This document shows, in pieces, positions 14,422 through 21,553 of a stretch of 21,553 bases of DNA. Where the stretch lies: contig CALAUZ010000047.1 of the NCBI GenBank assembly GCA_937892105.1, positions 1-21,553 on the forward strand. The letters are read 5' to 3'. This stretch comes from an uncultured Fretibacterium sp. (GTDB taxonomy: Bacteria; Synergistota; Synergistia; Synergistales; Aminobacteriaceae). A program made the position numbers and the translations under genes. The notes under the pieces are model-generated. The model did no database searches and was not told where the DNA came from. It was given only the letters and a program-made list of their open reading frames with translations. The stretch's first letter is position 1; each line of letters opens with the position of its first letter.

Positions 14422-15714
14422 TTACATTCCCCTGTTTATAGTCTGGTTCCTGTCTGCTCCAACCCCGATTAATCCTACTGGTACATTCAGCGCACTCTCA
14501 ATATACTTCACGTAGGATCGCGCGTTTGCTGGAAGTTCCTCGAAGCTCTTGCATTGCGTTATGTCATCGTTCCAGCCCGGCAACGTCTCATACACTGGGG
14601 TAATATCGCTTAATGTCCGGGTATCCGTAGGCCATGAGGAGAGCTTCACACCGTCTTTCTCGTAGGCTGTGCAGACCTTTATCCCGCCCATTCCCGTCAA
14701 AACGTCCAGCTTCGTTAAGGCAATGACATTCGCACCGTTAAGCTCCATCGAATACCTAAGTGCAGGAATGTCCAGCCACCCGCAGCGTCTCGGCCTCCCC
14801 GTTGTCGCTCCGTATTCACCGCCGTTAGATCTCAGCTTCTCTCCTGCCTCCGTGAAATCCTCCGTCGGGAATGGCCCTTCTCCAACTCTCGTAGTGTATG
14901 CTTTCACAACAGCAATGACACGGGTTAAGTCGCTGGGTGCGAGTCCTGTACCCGTGAATGCTCCTGACGCTGAAGTTGACGAACTCGTAACGTAGGGGTA
15001 TGTACCGTGATCTATGTCCAGTAATGCAGCCTGCGCTCCCTCAAGGAGTATATGTTTGCCCTCGTCTGCCGCTCTCCTCAGTAATACCCGTGTGTCGTCA
15101 ACATAAGGGGCTAATGCCTCTCCCCATTTCCTTGCCGGTTCGTATATCTCATCGAACGCTAACGGCTTCTGGTTATACAGGCGGGTGAATATCTGGTTCT
15201 TCTCGTCCAATATGTATGTCAGACGTTCCCTCAGAATGTCTGCGTCTATGAGGTCTTCTACCCTGAGTCCGGAACGCGAATACTTGTCCACGTAGCATGG
15301 CCCTATTCCCCTGCCTGTCGTGCCGATTTTGCGCCCCTTGCCCCGCGCTTCTTCCTGCAGCTTGTCCAACATCTTGTGATACGGCATTACTACATGCGCG
15401 TGGGGGCTTACTGCAAGCCTGGCCCTGTCCTGGCCTTTCGCAAAAAGTTCGCCCGTCTCGTTCAAGAATTGCTCTGGGTCTATCACTAAGCCGTTGCCAA
15501 GAACACAAAGCTTGCCTGGATAAAGCATTCCTGACGGCAGAAGATGAAACACTACTTTCTGTCCATTGCTTATTACCGTGTGCCCTGCGTTCGCTCCTCC
15601 CTGAAAACGAACGAATACATCTACTTCACTGCCGAGCATGTCTACTACTTTGCCTTTGCCCTCATCGCCCCATTGTGCGCCTACCAGCAAATCTACATTC
15701 TTAGTTAAACTCAA
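14422..15714 (-). CDS. purA: adenylosuccinate synthetase
   Basis: This 430-residue enzyme joins IMP and aspartate using GTP, the first committed step to AMP. The GTP/IMP site is intact: QWGDEGKGKVVD (D17 and K20), NAGHTV (H45), GTTGRGIGPCYVDK, LLEGAQAALLDIDHGTYPYVTSS, TRVGEGPFPTE, GATTGRPRRCGWLD and LTKLDVL. The start is a TTG at 15714. AAGGAGG (15725-15731) lies ten bases upstream and overlaps the stop of the ctpA-like gene. No ATG occurs nearby in frame. Its placement behind cell-wall genes and ahead of rimI suggests a shared transcript rather than a purine operon. No purine riboswitch or other regulatory sequence fits in the 15-base gap. Confidence 0.97.
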   Translation of the reverse strand: MSLTKNVDLLVGAQWGDEGKGKVVDMLGSEVDVFVRFQGGANAGHTVISNGQKVVFHLLPSGMLYPGKLCVLGNGLVIDPEQFLNETGELFAKGQDRARLAVSPHAHVVMPYHKMLDKLQEEARGKGRKIGTTGRGIGPCYVDKYSRSGLRVEDLIDADILRERLTYILDEKNQIFTRLYNQKPLAFDEIYEPARKWGEALAPYVDDTRVLLRRAADEGKHILLEGAQAALLDIDHGTYPYVTSSSTSASGAFTGTGLAPSDLTRVIAVVKAYTTRVGEGPFPTEDFTEAGEKLRSNGGEYGATTGRPRRCGWLDIPALRYSMELNGANVIALTKLDVLTGMGGIKVCTAYEKDGVKLSSWPTDTRTLSDITPVYETLPGWNDDITQCKSFEELPANARSYVKYIESALNVPVGLIGVGADRNQTINRGM

Positions 15715-15729
15715 AATTTTATTGCCTCC

Positions 15730-16947
15730 TTAATTTCTTTTGCCCGCAACCGAACGCGTCAGCTTCTTCACTTCTACGATTGCACGCTGTAACTGCATAT
15801 CCTTCGTCTTGTCCCGATCGGGTTCTCCTTTAACCTCTATGTCCGGCGACAATCCTACATGATCTATCACTTTCCCTGATGGCGTGTAGTACCTCGCTAT
15901 CGTTACGTATACGCCGCTTCCGTCAGTAAGCGGGAATAACGTTTGAACACTTCCCTTGCCGAAACTCTTTTCGCCAATCAGTTTCGCACGGCCTCTGTCG
16001 TTCAACGCTCCGGCTACTATTTCACTGGCACTCGCACTTCCGCCGTTTATGAGTACTATAACAGGGATATTCGTCATGTAGTAACCCTTGTCAGCGTAAT
16101 ACTTATCGTTCGCACGTTCTGAACGCCCCTTTGTCTCCACTATCAGGCCGTCCCTAAGAAAGAAACTCGATATCTTCACACTGGCATCAAGCAATCCTCC
16201 GCCATTGTTGCGAAGGTCAAGGATTAATGCGCGCATTCCCTGCCTCATCATGTCCCGCATTGCGTTTCTGGCCTCATCGCTCGTACTGTGCTTGAACTGC
16301 GTCAGCTTTAAGTACCCGATGTCGTCCGATAACATCTCGTATCTCACACTATGCAGCTTGATTATCTCACGCGTTATTTCAAAGCTCAGCAGCTCATCTT
16401 CTCCCTCACGGCGTACCCAGACCGTTACTTTTGTGCCTTCCCTGCCTCGCAGCTTCTGCACTACCCTGTCCGATGTCCAGCCTATCACTACCTCGTTGTC
16501 AACCTTCACTATCTGATCTTTTGTCTTCAAGCCCGCACGTTCCGCAGGAGAGTCTTCCATTGGACTTATGACTAGTATCTGGCCGTCCCGATCGCCGATG
16601 TACATTCCTAAACCGCCGTACTTGCCCTCAAGCTCTATCTCCTCGTCCTTCAACTGCGTCGGCGTAACAAACCGCGTGTAGGGGTCTTTCCATGCCTCCA
16701 CCATTCCGCGCGCCGCTCCATGCAGCAAATCATCTTCCGTTGCCGGTTTAGTGTCCGCATCTACCTGGTAGCTCTCTATTATGTACCGTACTTGCCTTAG
16801 CAGCCATAATGACCTGACATTGAACGGCGATATACGGTTGAAATCTGCCTCCGAAAAATCCGCCGATTGCGCACGGTATCCGTAGAATATTCCAGTTATT
16901 GATAGCAGTATAAAGATTAGTAGATATAGCTTCTTGTTCTTTGACAT
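15730..16947 (-). CDS. C-terminal processing peptidase, S41 family (CtpA/CtpB type)
   Basis: This exported or membrane-anchored serine protease has 405 residues. An N-terminal hydrophobic segment (about 7-22) is a signal anchor or signal peptide. The PDZ domain spans about 110-190 (GKYGGLGMYIG, SPAERAGLKTKDQIVKVD). The S41 catalytic core has the expected Ser-Lys dyad: S306 in GGSASASEIVAGAL and K331 in GEKSFGKGSVQ, the 25-residue spacing seen in E. coli Prc. Such enzymes trim C-termini of exported proteins and in several bacteria control peptidoglycan hydrolases. Here it follows two M23 proteins directly, so those are attractive substrates (inference). ATG 16947 has no well-placed ribosome site; AGGTG lies 16 bases away. 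Confidence 0.92.
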   Translation of the reverse strand: MSKNKKLYLLIFILLSITGIFYGYRAQSADFSEADFNRISPFNVRSLWLLRQVRYIIESYQVDADTKPATEDDLLHGAARGMVEAWKDPYTRFVTPTQLKDEEIELEGKYGGLGMYIGDRDGQILVISPMEDSPAERAGLKTKDQIVKVDNEVVIGWTSDRVVQKLRGREGTKVTVWVRREGEDELLSFEITREIIKLHSVRYEMLSDDIGYLKLTQFKHSTSDEARNAMRDMMRQGMRALILDLRNNGGGLLDASVKISSFFLRDGLIVETKGRSERANDKYYADKGYYMTNIPVIVLINGGSASASEIVAGALNDRGRAKLIGEKSFGKGSVQTLFPLTDGSGVYVTIARYYTPSGKVIDHVGLSPDIEVKGEPDRDKTKDMQLQRAIVEVKKLTRSVAGKRN

Positions 16948-17007
16948 GTTTATTATTGGTTTGCACCTGCCTCATGAAAAGTCGCAATGATTATACAGCA
17001 TATTTCG

Positions 17008-18264
17008 TCATCTAAGATAACTCATTGGGTTCACCGCTGAACCTCCGCGCCTGACCTCGAAATGAAGACCGTATTCCGCGTCCGTCCCTGAGTTTCCTAC
17101 CCTGCCTATCACTGTCCCTGTCTTCACAACTGCTCCCTCACGCACCGATGTTCCGCTCAAATGCGCGTATACAGTTGAGAGATTGCCTCCGTGATCTATG
17201 ATTACTACCTGTCCAAATCCCCGCAGCCAGCCTTGATACAGCACTTCGCCCGGCCCTGCCGCCTTTACTGGTGTTCCTGCCGCAGATTTGATGTCTATTC
17301 CGGAGTTGAATATCTTTGTCTTGAACGTAGGGTGTACTCTTGAGCCGTATTGCATAGTTACCTGCCCGCTTACAGGCCATGATAATGTCTTAACTGTCCC
17401 TGATGATGGAGTGTTTGAATTTTTCACGGGGACTGCTGACTTTGCCCCCCCTGCTGGTGCTTGAGAAGCTACCGTCCTCGTCTTAGCTCCCGGCTTGGAG
17501 GGCGTTATCTTTACGTTTGAAGCACGCTTGTTCTTCTGCTTCATAAGGTTCGTTATCTTGCTGCCAACTGCCTTCTGCGCTCCTTCTAGTTCACGTGCCG
17601 CACTCTCTGCCCTCTTCTGCTCATTCTGTACGTTCTTTAAAAGATTGTCCGTCCTCTTTATCGTACTGTCAAACTCCTCACGCTTCCTCTTCAGTTCGTC
17701 CGTCTGTTTCGCAATTTGGGACTTGTCTGCCTCCAGTTTGTTCCGAGCCTCCGTCAACTCACGTTCCTGCGCCGTTAATGCGTCAAACATCTCCTGATCC
17801 TGTCGCGCAAATATGTTCAGCATGTACGCAGTATTTATCGCCTCATGCGGCCCGCCTGAACTCAATATAAGGCTTATCGTGCTGTCGCCGGGCGTGAACT
17901 TGTACAAATCCGCAAGCCTCCCACGCAGTCGTTCCAGGATTATCGACATCGACTTGTTCACACGCTCTATGCTCTCTGTAAGTTCTCCCACTGACTTCTG
18001 CAACCTAGTGTTCTCACGCTCTAAATCCGCCATTCGTGTTTGGGACGCACTTGCGTTTTGCTTCAGCCGCGATAACTGGCTCAAAAGGTTTTTACTCTCC
18101 TTTGACTTCTGCTTTGCTATCGCATTGTATTGCTGGATTTGCTTCTTCATTTCACTCTGGCTTTTCTGCTGTTTCTGTATCTGCTTGTCAAGGTTTGCCG
18201 CTCTTACTCCTGACGTTATGAAAAACAAAAGAATTATTACCGCCGTGATTAACTTCTTCATCAT
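17008..18264 (-). CDS. degenerate M23 (LytM/EnvC-like) coiled-coil protein, likely amidase activator
   Basis: This 418-residue exported protein has a signal peptide at about 1-22. Long coiled coils span about 25-120 and 155-245, with a linker rich in Pro, Ser and Thr to about 290. A C-terminal LytM/M23 domain follows from 294 (WPVSGQVTMQYGSRVHP). The zinc site is broken. Where the neighbouring paralogue has LHSGID, this one has FNSGID (N320 instead of the ligand His), and HLHFEVR has become GLHFEVR (G399 for the catalytic His); D324, H368 and H401 remain. E. coli EnvC and NlpD are similarly degenerate and activate amidases instead of cutting peptidoglycan. Two ATGs in tandem (18264 and 18261) follow AAGGAGG; the second has the better spacing. 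It lies ten bases after the paralogue. Confidence 0.9.
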   Translation of the reverse strand: MMKKLITAVIILLFFITSGVRAANLDKQIQKQQKSQSEMKKQIQQYNAIAKQKSKESKNLLSQLSRLKQNASASQTRMADLERENTRLQKSVGELTESIERVNKSMSIILERLRGRLADLYKFTPGDSTISLILSSGGPHEAINTAYMLNIFARQDQEMFDALTAQERELTEARNKLEADKSQIAKQTDELKRKREEFDSTIKRTDNLLKNVQNEQKRAESAARELEGAQKAVGSKITNLMKQKNKRASNVKITPSKPGAKTRTVASQAPAGGAKSAVPVKNSNTPSSGTVKTLSWPVSGQVTMQYGSRVHPTFKTKIFNSGIDIKSAAGTPVKAAGPGEVLYQGWLRGFGQVVIIDHGGNLSTVYAHLSGTSVREGAVVKTGTVIGRVGNSGTDAEYGLHFEVRRGGSAVNPMSYLR

Positions 18265-18274
18265 TCACCCTCCT

Positions 18275-19453
18275 TTAACGCTTCAGATACTTTATGGGGT
18301 TCGCCGGCGTTCCGTATACCCTGACCTCAAAATGAAGATGATAACCCGTTGTGTTTCCAGTCTTGCCAACCCTTGCTATTACACTTCCAGCCTTCACAAC
18401 TTGTCCCTCCTGTACAAGGCTTGCAGACAAATGCGCATACAACGTCGAGTATCCCCTGCCGTGATCCACTACTACTACCCTTCCATAGCCCCGCAGCCAG
18501 CCGTTGTAGATTACCTCGCCAGGTGCCGCTGTCTTTACCGGTGTACCGTTCGGTGCCGCTACATCTATCCCTGAATGCAGTATATTGCGCTTCAGTATCG
18601 GGTGTATCCTCGTTCCATATGGGCTGGAAATTACTCCCCTCACTGGCCAGTCGAACATTGAACCACGCCCTGTCGCCGGCATGTATGCACGCTTCAATGC
18701 GTCCCGCTTCTTCTGCAACGCCGCTATCATCGCCCCTGCTTCCTTCTGTGCCTGTTCAGCCTCAGCTGCTGCCTTTTCCGCTAAAGCCTTCTGCTTCTGA
18801 ATTGACGTTATGAAACGGTTAGTCTCATTTATGCTGCGATTGTACTTGTCCCGCTGGTTCTGTACTGCCTCGCTCTTCTCCTTCAAGCGTGCCTGGTGAT
18901 CGTCCATCGTTCGGCGGGATAAGTCCATGTTCTGTACCTTCGACTGCAGCTCAGACATTATCGCCTCGTCCCGATCGTTCATTCGCTTCAACAGATAAGC
19001 GTTCTCGACTGCCTCAAAGACACTGCGGGAGGCAAATAACGTTCTCATTCGCCCGGCTTCACCGTACTTGTAGATATCCAGTACACGTTCGCTCATCTGG
19101 CGCGATAATTCGTCTATCTTCTCCTGCTCCTCCTTCATGTATCCGTCTAAGACATCAATATTCTCCTGTATTTTCTGGTTTTGCAGTTCCAGAACAGTCA
19201 ATTCCTGGCGCGCAACACTCTCGTCCTGCTGTAACGTGTTCACCTTCGTCAGCAAACCTTCAACCTTTGCACCCATCTGCTTTATCTGTGTACGGTAGGC
19301 CTGTACCTGCTTCGCTAACTCAGCCCGCTTCCTCTCCTCTGACGCTATCTGGCTGTCTATGCTTCCCTTCGACGGTGTTTTCTTCTTTGCCGACGCTCCA
19401 AGCGACAGCGTTGCGCACAGAAGAAGGATTATCGCCTTCGTCTTCCTCGTCAT
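18275..19453 (-). CDS. M23 peptidase with coiled coil (PcsB/EnvC-like), intact active site
   Basis: This 392-residue exported protein has a signal peptide at about 1-22. Two coiled-coil blocks span about 30-125 and 155-255. A LytM/M23 domain runs from about 267 (FDWPVRGVISSPYGTRIHP). The metal and catalytic residues are all present: H293 and D297 (LHSGIDV), H341 (YAHLS), and H372/H374 (YHLHFEVR). It should therefore cleave peptide cross-links in peptidoglycan. The coiled coil next to FtsEX matches the known pattern of FtsEX-controlled hydrolases or activators (EnvC in E. coli, PcsB in streptococci). ATG 19453 begins one base after the ftsX stop, with GAGG upstream. The next gene is a degenerate paralogue, so a catalytic and a non-catalytic copy are made together. 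Confidence 0.92.
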   Translation of the reverse strand: MTRKTKAIILLLCATLSLGASAKKKTPSKGSIDSQIASEERKRAELAKQVQAYRTQIKQMGAKVEGLLTKVNTLQQDESVARQELTVLELQNQKIQENIDVLDGYMKEEQEKIDELSRQMSERVLDIYKYGEAGRMRTLFASRSVFEAVENAYLLKRMNDRDEAIMSELQSKVQNMDLSRRTMDDHQARLKEKSEAVQNQRDKYNRSINETNRFITSIQKQKALAEKAAAEAEQAQKEAGAMIAALQKKRDALKRAYMPATGRGSMFDWPVRGVISSPYGTRIHPILKRNILHSGIDVAAPNGTPVKTAAPGEVIYNGWLRGYGRVVVVDHGRGYSTLYAHLSASLVQEGQVVKAGSVIARVGKTGNTTGYHLHFEVRVYGTPANPIKYLKR

Positions 19454-19454
19454 A

Positions 19455-20351
19455 TCATTCCGGCCTCGTTATATCGTTTATGAACCTTGTTACTACAAGG
19501 TAACTGCATACCCAGCCTAACGTTGCTCCAAATCCGGCAAGAAGCCCGCAAAATCTCCAGATTATCATTCGTTCCGTCAGAAGTATGCTGCTCAGTAATG
19601 GCAGGTTCTCTCGGATTAGCTCTATTCCTGGAAAATATGCTCCAGCTATTCCTCCTACCGCTATTAATGCTCCCAGAAACGCCAGCAGCGTCCCTTCCAG
19701 TATGAATGGTGTCGCTATGTATGCCCGTGTTGCACCCACAAGATACATTATCCCTATCTCCTCACGCCTCGAATAAAGCGAAATATGTATCGTGTTGTAC
19801 ACCACTAATGCCGTGATTATTACAGCTAGTACAAACATTACAAGTGCCGCCTGCGAGGATATACGCGATAAGGCAGATATTCGCTTCACTACAAGCCCTG
19901 CATATACTACATCTTCTACTTCAGGCATGGCCTTTAACGCCTCGACTAACGGTTCAACATCTTCTGCACTATTCACGTGTATCTCGAAGTTCCACGGGAT
20001 TGGGTTATCACCCAGCATCTCCAATGCACGAGACTGCGAACCCATCTTCTGCTGTAACTTAGCTAATGACTCCGATGGCGAAAACGTCTTCACCGTGTAT
20101 ACGTTGTCCAATGCCTGTATCTTCCGCGCCACTGCCTCGACATCAAGCGTGTTGTCCTTCACCAGATACGCCTGCACCGCCAGTTCACTCTCAAGACGCG
20201 ACAGAAGGTTCTCAAGGTTCAGCGATAATAACGTCGTTATTCCAAGCACCCACAGCATTACTCCAGCCGTTATCAGCGTCAATAATCCCAATACCCAGTG
20301 ATTGACCAGCAATCTGCATGTGTCCCGCAATACGTTCCGCAATGTCGTCAT
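19455..20351 (-). CDS. ftsX: cell division permease-like protein FtsX
   Basis: This 298-residue four-helix membrane protein partners FtsE. The first helix is at about 20-43 (LGLLTLITAGVMLWVLGITTLL). A large extracytoplasmic loop (about 45-165) contains AVQAYLVKDNTLD, SPSESLAKLQQKMG and PIPWNFEIHV, typical of the FtsX extracellular domain (PF18075-like). Three more helices follow, with the FtsX core segment SRREEIGIMYLVGATRAYIATPFILEG. FtsEX transmits ATP hydrolysis to peptidoglycan hydrolases at the septum; the large loop is where an EnvC/PcsB-type coiled coil would dock. It overlaps ftsE by four bases (ATGA) and is followed after one base by the M23 gene. Confidence 0.95.
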   Translation of the reverse strand: MTTLRNVLRDTCRLLVNHWVLGLLTLITAGVMLWVLGITTLLSLNLENLLSRLESELAVQAYLVKDNTLDVEAVARKIQALDNVYTVKTFSPSESLAKLQQKMGSQSRALEMLGDNPIPWNFEIHVNSAEDVEPLVEALKAMPEVEDVVYAGLVVKRISALSRISSQAALVMFVLAVIITALVVYNTIHISLYSRREEIGIMYLVGATRAYIATPFILEGTLLAFLGALIAVGGIAGAYFPGIELIRENLPLLSSILLTERMIIWRFCGLLAGFGATLGWVCSYLVVTRFINDITRPE

Positions 20352-21031
20352 ACCGCATAACTCCCCCCTATCTCATCTCTGATTAACCTTCCGCTTTCAA
20401 GCTCAACTACCCTCTGCCTCGAGGCATTCACTATCGCCTGATTGTGCGTTGACATCACTACCGTTACTCCCGCAGCGTTTATCGAAAACAGTATCTTCAT
20501 TACGTCCGCCGCCGTGTGGAAATCAAGATTCCCAGTTGGCTCGTCCGCTATGAACAGTGATGGCGAGTTCGCTAGTGCCCTAGCTATTGCAACTCTCTGC
20601 TGTTCCCCTCCTGAAAGCTGGCTAGGCCTCATGTTCCGTCTGCGCCATAATCCTACCTGGTTGATTACTTCCTTCGTTCTCTCTGAAACCAGACGGGTTG
20701 GGACTGACATAGCCTCCATTACAAACGCTATGTTCTCGTACACAGTTAGTGCAGGGATTAACTTGAAGTCCTGCGCTACAAGCCCTACATCACGACGATA
20801 ATAAGGAACATCTGCCTTCCGCATTTTCGCAATGTCGCTTCCTCCTACGGCTACTACTCCCCTTGATGGCAAAAGTTCACGCGTTATCAGACGCAAAAGT
20901 GTCGATTTTCCCGAACCTGTCTGCCCCACTATGTACACAAACTCTCCCTGCTCGATTTCAAGGTTTATGTCCACTAGTGCCGCTATGTCAGGCGAAAATA
21001 TCTTGCTTACTCCGCTAAACTTTATATTCAT
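20348..21031 (-). CDS. ftsE: cell division ATP-binding protein FtsE
   Basis: This 227-residue cytoplasmic ABC ATPase pairs with FtsX. Motifs are Walker [10 protein letters not shown] (36-44), Q-loop [17 protein letters not shown] (Q87), signature [15 protein letters not shown] (139-153), Walker [13 protein letters not shown] (D163-E164) and the switch His H196 (MSTHNQ). The Q-loop DFKLI pattern and the adjacent ftsX identify it among MacB/LolD-like ATPases. ATG 21031 has AGGAT upstream. It is the first gene of the minus-strand cell-wall unit; upstream lies a TnpB remnant and a 138-base gap with two alternative hairpins but no convincing promoter. Confidence 0.95.
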   Translation of the reverse strand: MNIKFSGVSKIFSPDIAALVDINLEIEQGEFVYIVGQTGSGKSTLLRLITRELLPSRGVVAVGGSDIAKMRKADVPYYRRDVGLVAQDFKLIPALTVYENIAFVMEAMSVPTRLVSERTKEVINQVGLWRRRNMRPSQLSGGEQQRVAIARALANSPSLFIADEPTGNLDFHTAADVMKILFSINAAGVTVVMSTHNQAIVNASRQRVVELESGRLIRDEIGGSYAV

Positions 21032-21169
21032 AACGGGATATCCTCAGCTGCTACGTAAAAAGTGTAATTTTACGTTATCTTCACTTTTTCGATTATTCCT
21101 CGTTCAACCTGTCCTCTTTCGGCTTACCTACTTGAGCTTGTTCGACAGTCCAGAGGCTTCAATTCCCAC
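21032..21169. other. intergenic flank between tnpB and ftsE
   Basis: These 138 bases carry the 3' flank and presumably the right end of the TnpB element, plus the 5' region of ftsE. I see no clear -35/-10 pair for ftsE. The A/T-rich part at 21053-21089 holds two overlapping inverted repeats. The exact element boundary cannot be fixed without an empty-site sequence. Confidence 0.6.
21053..21089. repeat. two overlapping, mutually exclusive inverted repeats
   Basis: ACGTAAAA (21053-21060) pairs with TTTTACGT (21068-21075) around a 7-base loop. Overlapping it, AAAAAGTG (21057-21064) pairs with CACTTTTT (21082-21089) around a 17-base loop. Only one stem can form at a time. They could be part of the right-end structure of an IS200/IS605 element or act on the ftsE leader. 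Confidence 0.5.
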
Positions 21170-21260
21170 CTAGCCAGCGGTACTATATTTCTTACAGCTT
21201 CTCAAATTTAATGCGGCGTTATAATCCCGGTCAATAACTAATCCGCATTCTGTACACTCA
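21080..21260 (-). ncRNA. possible omega RNA region at the tnpB 3' end
   Basis: TnpB of IS200/IS605 elements uses an RNA made from the 3' end of its gene and the right end of the element. The G-rich sequence just after the stop (GGGAATTGAAGCCTC on the minus strand) resembles the tail seen in other such elements. CCTCT near 21147 could pair with AGAGG near 21115 in a pseudoknot-like fold. Limits are approximate and this is inferred from family knowledge. Confidence 0.3.
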
Positions 21261-21553
21261 TATACTCGGTCTGATAGTTTCAAATCTCGCTTTATATGCC
21301 CGCATCGGGAACACGTCTTACTGCCCGCATAGAATCTATTGACTATCCTTAGCTCTATTCCATACTCACGGCATTTTCGCTCTAACAATATTCGGAAGTA
21401 ATAGAACTCGCTTTCAGCTATTGCACGCGATAAATGACGGTTTTTCAGCATTCCTGACACGTTCAAGTCTTCTATCGCTATATATTCAGGCCGCGTTATT
21501 ACTATTTCATGTACAGTTTTGTTGATATAGTCATGACGTTTATTTACTAGTTT
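21170..21553 (-). CDS. tnpB: TnpB (IS200/IS605 OrfB), C-terminal part, cut by window edge
   Basis: The frame is open from the right edge to a TAG at 21170 and gives 127 residues of the C-terminus. It shows the second RuvC segment (YIAIEDLNVSGML, with the catalytic Glu), then a zinc ribbon with CSRCG and CTECG, then the third RuvC segment IDRDYNAALNL. This is the standard end of TnpB, the RNA-guided nuclease of IS200/IS605 elements and relative of Cas12. The reading frame continues upstream without a stop, so the TTG at 21466 is not the real start. The N-terminus, first RuvC Asp and any tnpA are outside the window. It lies in the same orientation as ftsE, whose start is 138 bases downstream. 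Confidence 0.9.
   Translation of the reverse strand, partial: KLVNKRHDYINKTVHEIVITRPEYIAIEDLNVSGMLKNRHLSRAIAESEFYYFRILLERKCREYGIELRIVNRFYAGSKTCSRCGHIKRDLKLSDRVYECTECGLVIDRDYNAALNLRSCKKYSTAG
21170..21553 (-). mobile_element. right-hand part of an IS200/IS605-type element
   Basis: The element is recognised from the TnpB C-terminus only. Its right end should lie in the flank at 21032-21169. Whether it still carries tnpA is not visible here. Confidence 0.65.

Noticed and set aside
17813..18574. Long open frame on the plus strand opposite the M23 genes
   Set aside because: It runs antisense to two well-supported coiled-coil/M23 genes. It has no recognisable domain or ribosome site and reflects their codon composition.
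21170..21466. A complete 98-residue zinc-ribbon protein starting at TTG 21466
   Set aside because: The frame stays open to the window edge and encodes further TnpB sequence (TRPEYIAIED), so this is the end of a larger gene.

Overview
The window looks like the chromosome of an anaerobic, Gram-negative-type bacterium. The gene set suggests a member of the Synergistota or a close relative: a DctP-type binding protein fused to FMN-binding domains, a long dihydropteroate synthase with an extra N-terminal domain, FtsEX followed by tandem M23 proteins, CtpA and PurA, and frequent TTG/GTG starts. This taxonomic guess rests on gene content only. Shine-Dalgarno sites are strong (AGGAGG type) and genes are packed tightly, often overlapping by 4-22 bases. 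No rRNA, tRNA or CRISPR array was seen. No gene-free stretch exceeds about 140 bases.

Region A (1-5535, minus strand) is one apparent seven-gene transcription unit. In transcription order it encodes an amidohydrolase of the gamma-resorcylate/2,3-dihydroxybenzoate decarboxylase type, a MarR regulator, an exported nitroreductase-like flavoprotein, a short-chain dehydrogenase, an exported protein with two covalent-FMN domains fused to a TRAP-type (DctP) solute-binding domain, a PNPOx-like flavoprotein and a CocE/NonD hydrolase that runs off the left edge. A good sigma70-type promoter lies directly after hisJ, and its spacer holds a perfect inverted repeat (ACATAG-N4-CTATGT) that is a likely MarR operator. 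The whole unit looks like an inducible, flavin-rich redox module for an aromatic or otherwise small organic compound. It is the most unusual part of the window.

Region B (5541-8328, minus strand) holds a PHP-family histidinol phosphatase and an exported S9 (prolyl-oligopeptidase family) peptidase. A strong hairpin plus T-run separates them. That hairpin is overlapped by a possible 19-codon leader ORF whose stop overlaps the GTG start of the phosphatase.

Region C (8446-13691, plus strand) is a housekeeping run: folP (TTG start), gyrA, psd and pssA. It covers folate synthesis, DNA gyrase and phosphatidylethanolamine synthesis, and ends in a good intrinsic terminator.

Region D (13695-21031, minus strand) converges on region C. 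It runs ftsE, ftsX, an M23 protein with an intact zinc site, a second M23 paralogue that has lost a zinc ligand and a catalytic His, a CtpA-type S41 protease, purA, a RimI-like acetyltransferase and an 80-residue unknown protein. The first part is a divisome/peptidoglycan-remodelling set. In it, FtsEX probably controls a coiled-coil hydrolase and a pseudo-enzyme activator.

The right edge (21032-21553) carries the C-terminal part of an IS200/IS605-type TnpB and its 3' flank, where an omega RNA would be expected. It is inserted just upstream of ftsE.
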